The translations under genes were made by a program, and so were the position numbers. A stretch of 64,000 nucleotides of DNA from the NCBI GenBank assembly GCA_040255525.1, contig JBDZVD010000017.1, positions 19,767-83,766 of the forward strand, read 5' to 3'. The notes beneath the pieces are model-generated. The model did not search any database. It had not been told where the DNA came from and worked only from the letters and a program-made list of their open reading frames with translations. This DNA is from Rugosimonospora sp040255525. Lineage in GTDB: Bacteria; Actinomycetota; Actinomycetes; Mycobacteriales; Micromonosporaceae. This document shows, in pieces, positions 60,452-64,000 of the stretch; the stretch's first letter is position 1, and the number at the start of each line of letters is the position of its first letter.

Positions 60452-60682
60452 ATGAATCGAGAGCGCTTTTCTTCAACAGGTACGGTCAAATTTTGGAAGA
60501 CCGATGAGGGTTGGGGTGTGGTGACCGTTGACGACAAGGAAATTGATGTTTGGGTCCACTTTAGCAACGTCCTAATGGATGGTTATAAGTCCCTTACTGC
60601 CGGACAGCGCGTTGAGTGTGTTTACGAGGAGCCCGGGCAGGATGGATATGAGGCCCGAGGCGTCAGCGTTCAGCCAATTTAG
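60452..60682 (+). CDS. Divergent cold-shock-domain protein in the mini-element
   Basis: The 76-residue protein follows the cold-shock fold: GTVKFWKTDEGWGVVTV (RNP1 altered from KGFGFI to EGWGVV), VWVHFSNVL (RNP2, normally VFVHF), then LTAGQRVECVYEEPGQDGYE. It may bind single-stranded nucleic acid, but the changed aromatic residues suggest altered binding. ATG 60452 is used; ATG 60437 is an alternative. Confidence 0.7.
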   Translation: MNRERFSSTGTVKFWKTDEGWGVVTVDDKEIDVWVHFSNVLMDGYKSLTAGQRVECVYEEPGQDGYEARGVSVQPI

Positions 60683-60964
60683 GCTTCAATTTTCGGTCGT
60701 TTGCCTGCGGGATCATAGGTCGCCCACCAGCCTGTTATACCCTTTCGAGTGGTATAGCTGCCTATCGGTCTAGTCGCGGTCTGATGTCGACCGGTGGGAA
60801 GATCTATGTGATCGCACGTAGGGCATATGTGCGACGGTGCCCGACCACGGCCAGGCGCCCAGTCGCATCCTTCCCGGCCCACGTGAAAGATGCCCAGCGC
60901 TAGCCGGTGCCGTTACGGCATGTCCGGCACGACCAGGCTCCGCCCGTGGCCAGCCCTCGCCGGG

Positions 60965-61373
60965 GTCCGCCACAGAGAGCGCCCGTGCCGCGCAGCTCTG
61001 GCAGGCCGGGGGATGGGTGTTCACCACGCCGACCGGCGGACCGGTGAATCCGAACACGGATTATCACGAGTGGAAGCAACTCCTGAGAGATGCTGGCCTC
61101 CGGGACGGGCGACTTCACGACGCCCGGCACACCGCCGCGACCGTGCTCCTGATCCTCGGAGTCGCCGAGCGGGCTGTGATGGGAATCATGGGCTGGTCAA
61201 GTGCCGCTATGGCGAAGCGCTACCAGCGCATCACCGACCCGATCCTCTAGGACGTAGCGAAGCGCGTAGACGGCCTGATCTGGCAACCGGACCAGTCTGC
61301 CGCCGAGACGACGCCGGGCGGCGCTGATGACCAGGGGGACGATGGCGAGGCCGGCGCGCTGGCGCGGGTCTGA
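60965..61373 (+). pseudogene. Tyrosine recombinase (integrase) remnant with internal stop
   Basis: Only the C-terminal catalytic part survives: LWQAGGWVFTTPTGGPVNPN, LHDARHTAATVLLILGV (the HxxR box) and IMGWSSAAMAKRYQRI with the nucleophile tyrosine. The N-terminal DNA-binding domain and first catalytic arginine are absent. A TAG at 61248 interrupts the frame; coding-like sequence (DVAKRVDGLIWQ) continues in the same frame to TGA 61371-61373. It almost certainly once integrated this element. Confidence 0.75.
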
Positions 61374-61439
61374 GCACCCCAACTGAGACTAGAACTGAGA
61401 CTACAAGATCAACGCCGAGTCGGTCCTTGACGGTCCGGC

Positions 61440-61517
61440 CCGGCGTTTTGCCTGGTCACAGCGGCGGAGGATACGAGATTCGAACTCGTGAGGGATTGCT
61501 CCCAACACGCTTTCCAA
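61440..61517 (-). repeat. attL-side 78-bp direct repeat inside intact tRNA-Ser(GGA)
   Basis: Identical to 59168-59245. Here it is continuous with the 5' part of tRNA-Ser(GGA), so the element restored a working tRNA on this side. GAGACTAGAACTGAGACT at 61385-61402 lies just inside. Confidence 0.9.
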
Positions 61518-61549
61518 GCGTGCGCCCTAGGCCTCTAGGCGAATCCTCC
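61465..61549 (-). tRNA. tRNA-Ser(GGA)
   Basis: An 85-base type II tRNA: acceptor GGAGGAT with ATCCTCC, anticodon stem CACGC/GCGTG around loop TTGGAAA (anticodon GGA), a long variable arm and T-arm CGAGTTCGAATCTCG. The discriminator is G. It is intact despite serving as the integration site. Confidence 0.96.
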
Positions 61550-61603
61550 GCCGAGAAGGATACCGGTCATCCTCGGCACCCGCGCACCGGGTATTCTTGG
61601 CGG

Positions 61604-61691
61604 AGCCTCTCGTGCGGCGTACACCTCGTGAACCTCCCCAGGGCCGGAAGGCAGCAAGGATAAGCGGGCTCTGACGGGTGCACGAGAGGTC
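61604..61691 (+). ncRNA. ffs: Signal recognition particle RNA (4.5S type)
   Basis: The conserved core AACCTCCCCAGGGCCGGAAG with GCAGCAAGGATAAGCGGGCT is the SRP RNA domain that binds Ffh. The ends pair (CCTCTCGTGC at 61606 with GCACGAGAGG ending at 61689), and a T-run follows (61692-61696) as terminator. TATTCT at 61592-61597 is a likely -10. The order tRNA-Ser, ffs, dnaX is usual in actinobacteria. Confidence 0.93.
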
Positions 61692-61724
61692 TTTTTCGTC
61701 GCACCCGAGGGGTAGTTTGTACCC

Positions 61725-64000
61725 GTGGCACTGGCGCTGTATCGCAAGTACCGGCCGCGCACGTTTGCCGAGGTCATAGGCCAGGAGCACGTCACCGAAC
61801 CGTTGATGCAGGCACTGCGCAGTGGCCGGCTCAACCATGCCTACCTCTTCTCCGGGCCGCGCGGCTGCGGCAAGACCAGCAGCGCCAGGATCCTCGCCCG
61901 GTCGCTCAACTGTGAGCATGGCCCCACGCCGGAGCCGTGCGGCGAGTGCGACTCGTGCGTGGCACTGGCACCCGACGGCCCCGGCTCGATCGACGTGATC
62001 GAGATCGACGCGGCCTCGCACGGCGGCGTCGACGATGCCCGGGACCTGCGCGAGCGGGCGATCTTCGCGCCGGTTTCCAGCCGCTTCAAGGTATATGTCA
62101 TCGACGAGGCCCACATGGTCTCGTCCGCCGGGTTCAACGCGCTGCTCAAGCTCGTCGAGGAGCCGCCTGACTACGTCAAGTTCGTGTTCGCGACCACCGA
62201 GCCCGAGAAGGTTCTCGGCACGATCAAGTCGCGCACCCACCACTACCCGTTCCGGCTGATCCCGCCCGGTGTGCTGCGGCCTTACCTGGAGAAGCTGTGC
62301 GAGTCCGAGGGCGTGCGCGTCGAGCCGGCGGTGTTCCCGCTGGTGGTTCGCGCGGGCGGGGGCTCGGCACGTGACTCGCTGTCGGTGCTCGACCAGTTGA
62401 TCGCGGGCGCCGGCTCGGGCGGAGTCACCTACACCGGCGCGGTGGCGCTGCTCGGGGTCACCGACGTCGCGCTGATCGACGAGATGTGCGACGCGCTGGC
62501 CGCGGGCGACGGGGCGGCGGCGTACGCGACGATCGACCGGGTGGTCGACGCGGGACACGATCCCCGCCGGTTCGCCTCCGATCTGCTGGAGCGCCTGCGC
62601 GACCTGATCGTCATGCAGCAGGTGCCGGACGCGGCCGCCAAGGGGCTGATCGACGCGCCGGCGGACGACCTGTCCCGGATGGTGGCCCAGGCCGAGCGGT
62701 TCGGGCCGGCGACGCTGTCCCGGCTGGCCGACATCGTCCACAACGGGCTCACCGAGATGCGCGGCACGACCGCGCCACGCCTGCTGCTCGAACTGATCTG
62801 TGCCCGGATGCTGCTGCCCGGCGCCGACGACTCCACCGGCGCCCTGCTCCAGCGGCTGGAACGGATGGAGCGCCGGCTCACCGCCACCGGCGATGGGCCC
62901 TGGGCGGCGCCGGTGCCGGTTGCGGGGGTGCCGGTTGCGGGGGGGCCTCTCGCCGGGGTGCCGGCCGCGGGCGCTCCGGGTGCCGCGACCGCCGCGCCGT
63001 CCGACCCCGCACCGGCCGCCGCGCCGTCCGACCCCGCACCGGCCGCCGCGCCGTCCGCGCCCACCACGGGTACGCCATCCACCACACCCACCGGCGCAGG
63101 CGGAGCCGGGTCGGCCCCGGTCGCCACGGCGGCCGTCCCGGCCGTCCCGGTCGCCACTGCGGCGGTCCCGGCCGTCCCGGGCGCCCCGGTCGCCACTGCG
63201 GCGGTCCCGGGCGCCGAGGCCGCGCCGCAGTTCGTGCCGGCGGCGGCGGTCGAGGCCGCGGCCGTGCCCCGGTCCGCTCCGGGTGCCCTCGACGCCGCCG
63301 CCGTGCGGCGGGTCTGGGACGAGGTACTCGTCCTGGTGGGTCGCAAGAGCAAGAAGGTGGCGGCCTGGGCCCGCGAGGCGACGGTCCGCGATGTCGAGGG
63401 CGACACCCTGGTTCTCGTCTTCAAGCACAGCTTCCACGCGACCGCCCTGGGCGCCGATCCGGCCCTGGTCGTCGAGGCGGTCTACGAGGTCCTGGGCGGC
63501 CAGTGGCAGGTGCGCTGCGAGGTGGCCGGCGCACCGGCCAGGTCCGCGCCGGCCACCCGGCCCGCACCGGCGCCGCGCCCGGTCGCGAGCCGGCCGGCCG
63601 GCACCTCACCGGCCGCCCCGGCGAACGCCCGGTCGAGCGGCCCGCCCGCCGCCGGCCAGGAGCCTGACTGGCCGGCGATCGCGCAACCCGGCGGCCACAG
63701 CACCGGCGACACACCGACCATGTCCGGTGAATCGGGCGCGGCCGGAGGGCTGGCGACCGGGCGCGGCGCCGCCGGTGCCGGGCCGGGCACTGCCGGTGGC
63801 CCGGCCGCCGCCGTGGGGCACGCGGCCTTCGGTGAGCGGGGTGTCGCGGGTGGGCCGGGCACCGCGGCGGGTTCCGGCGCGGCCGGTGGGGCGGCAGCCC
63901 ACAGCGGTCAGGCCGGTGCCCCCGCCCCGGACAACCCCGGGCAGGACGGCGCGGCCGCGGCGCGCACCGGCGGTGGGCAGGGCCGCGCGGCGGGCCGGGG
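61725..64000 (+). CDS. dnaX: DNA polymerase III subunits gamma/tau (partial, runs off right edge)
   Basis: DnaX loads the sliding clamp. The 758 visible residues show Walker A GPRGCGKTS (44-52), the zinc cysteines CEHGPTPEPCGECDSC (63-78), Walker B YVIDEAHMVS and the SRC-like SRTHHYPFRL. Domain III runs to about 390. Beyond it are Ala/Pro/Val low-complexity repeats (AAPSDPAPA; VATAAVPAVP), a folded segment (about 525-600, AVRRVWDEVLVLVGRKSKKV) and further Gly/Ala-rich sequence to the edge. GTG 61725 begins ALALYRKYRP. No slippery frameshift heptamer was noticed. Confidence 0.95.
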   Translation, partial: MALALYRKYRPRTFAEVIGQEHVTEPLMQALRSGRLNHAYLFSGPRGCGKTSSARILARSLNCEHGPTPEPCGECDSCVALAPDGPGSIDVIEIDAASHGGVDDARDLRERAIFAPVSSRFKVYVIDEAHMVSSAGFNALLKLVEEPPDYVKFVFATTEPEKVLGTIKSRTHHYPFRLIPPGVLRPYLEKLCESEGVRVEPAVFPLVVRAGGGSARDSLSVLDQLIAGAGSGGVTYTGAVALLGVTDVALIDEMCDALAAGDGAAAYATIDRVVDAGHDPRRFASDLLERLRDLIVMQQVPDAAAKGLIDAPADDLSRMVAQAERFGPATLSRLADIVHNGLTEMRGTTAPRLLLELICARMLLPGADDSTGALLQRLERMERRLTATGDGPWAAPVPVAGVPVAGGPLAGVPAAGAPGAATAAPSDPAPAAAPSDPAPAAAPSAPTTGTPSTTPTGAGGAGSAPVATAAVPAVPVATAAVPAVPGAPVATAAVPGAEAAPQFVPAAAVEAAAVPRSAPGALDAAAVRRVWDEVLVLVGRKSKKVAAWAREATVRDVEGDTLVLVFKHSFHATALGADPALVVEAVYEVLGGQWQVRCEVAGAPARSAPATRPAPAPRPVASRPAGTSPAAPANARSSGPPAAGQEPDWPAIAQPGGHSTGDTPTMSGESGAAGGLATGRGAAGAGPGTAGGPAAAVGHAAFGERGVAGGPGTAAGSGAAGGAAAHSGQAGAPAPDNPGQDGAAAARTGGGQGRAAGR

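Larger units (their letters stand above)
59168..61517. mobile_element. Decayed 2.27-kb integrated mini-element at tRNA-Ser(GGA)
   Basis: The segment between the 78-bp repeats is an integration product: the intact tRNA remains at the right end and the 3' fragment at the left. Inside are a secreted protein, a small hydrophobic protein, a cold-shock-like protein and a damaged tyrosine recombinase. GAGACT-R-GAACTGAGACT occurs inside both ends (59343-59360 and 61385-61402), likely recombinase arm sites. Base composition is clearly lower in GC than the flanks. It cannot move by itself now. Confidence 0.85.

Noticed and set aside
60679..60882. Minus-strand 67-codon frame with a CPTC motif in the mini-element
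   Set aside because: A single CxxC in a short frame without ribosome site or family is weak; a TATACC/GGTATA inverted repeat (60736-60756) lies within it, and no product could be supported.

Overview
The window is high-GC actinobacterial DNA. Most genes have strongly G/C third positions, GTG and TTG starts are frequent, genes often overlap by GTGA/ATGA, and several families present (IniB, DUF6230, DUF6114, tRNA adenosine deaminase-associated protein, 481-residue ArgG) are typical of Actinobacteria. A member of Micromonosporales or a near relative is my inference from gene content; it is not proven.

Two integrated elements sit at tRNA genes. At the left edge, 1-2811 is the end of an element bounded by a 3' tRNA-Lys(UUU) fragment (2812-2857). 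Its only visible gene is a large, window-truncated STAND-like NTPase with a nuclease-like N-terminus, a candidate phage-defence gene. Near the right edge, a 2.27-kb decayed mini-element lies between two identical 78-bp repeats (59168-59245 and 61440-61517) made from the 3' half of tRNA-Ser(GGA). It carries a secreted protein, a small hydrophobic protein, a divergent cold-shock-domain protein and the wreck of its tyrosine integrase.

Region by region: 2994-9111 is a DUF5937/ArsR-type regulator facing an M20 amidohydrolase, a polar amino-acid ABC importer and a CapA-like protein, read as one catabolic/uptake operon. 9336-18110 is an untidy zone with a rhomboid-like protein, an amidase, acyltransferases, a kinase-fold protein and at least four broken genes (a GNAT toxin-like gene and three alpha/beta hydrolases). 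18167-23381 is glutamate-family metabolism: argG with a probable leaderless, ArgR-controlled promoter, pxpC-pxpB with a GntR regulator, and divergent proA. 23459-28497 holds a ROK repressor, an unrecognised membrane protein, a histone-H1-like HTH protein and a FUSC transporter. 28628-41027 is the standout block: an iniBAC-type operon (IniB-domain repeat protein plus two dynamin-like GTPases) opposite an Hsp70-like protein, a very large LuxR/ATPase regulator resembling IniR, and DUF6230/DUF6114 envelope proteins, with candidate operators between. It looks like an integrated cell-envelope stress locus.

41086-49228 is mostly housekeeping: DUF885 peptidase, PolX-like PHP protein, mtnA, prephenate dehydrogenase, tadA with its partner. 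49244-56572 is one leftward efflux operon: two periplasmic adaptors, MacB-like ATPase and permease, and a sensor kinase whose response regulator has been reduced to 37 codons by internal deletion. Several of its genes carry in-frame 15-18-bp tandem repeats. The window ends with deoD, tRNA-Ser(CGA), a GNAT, the mini-element, tRNA-Ser(GGA), the SRP RNA and dnaX, which runs off the right edge.
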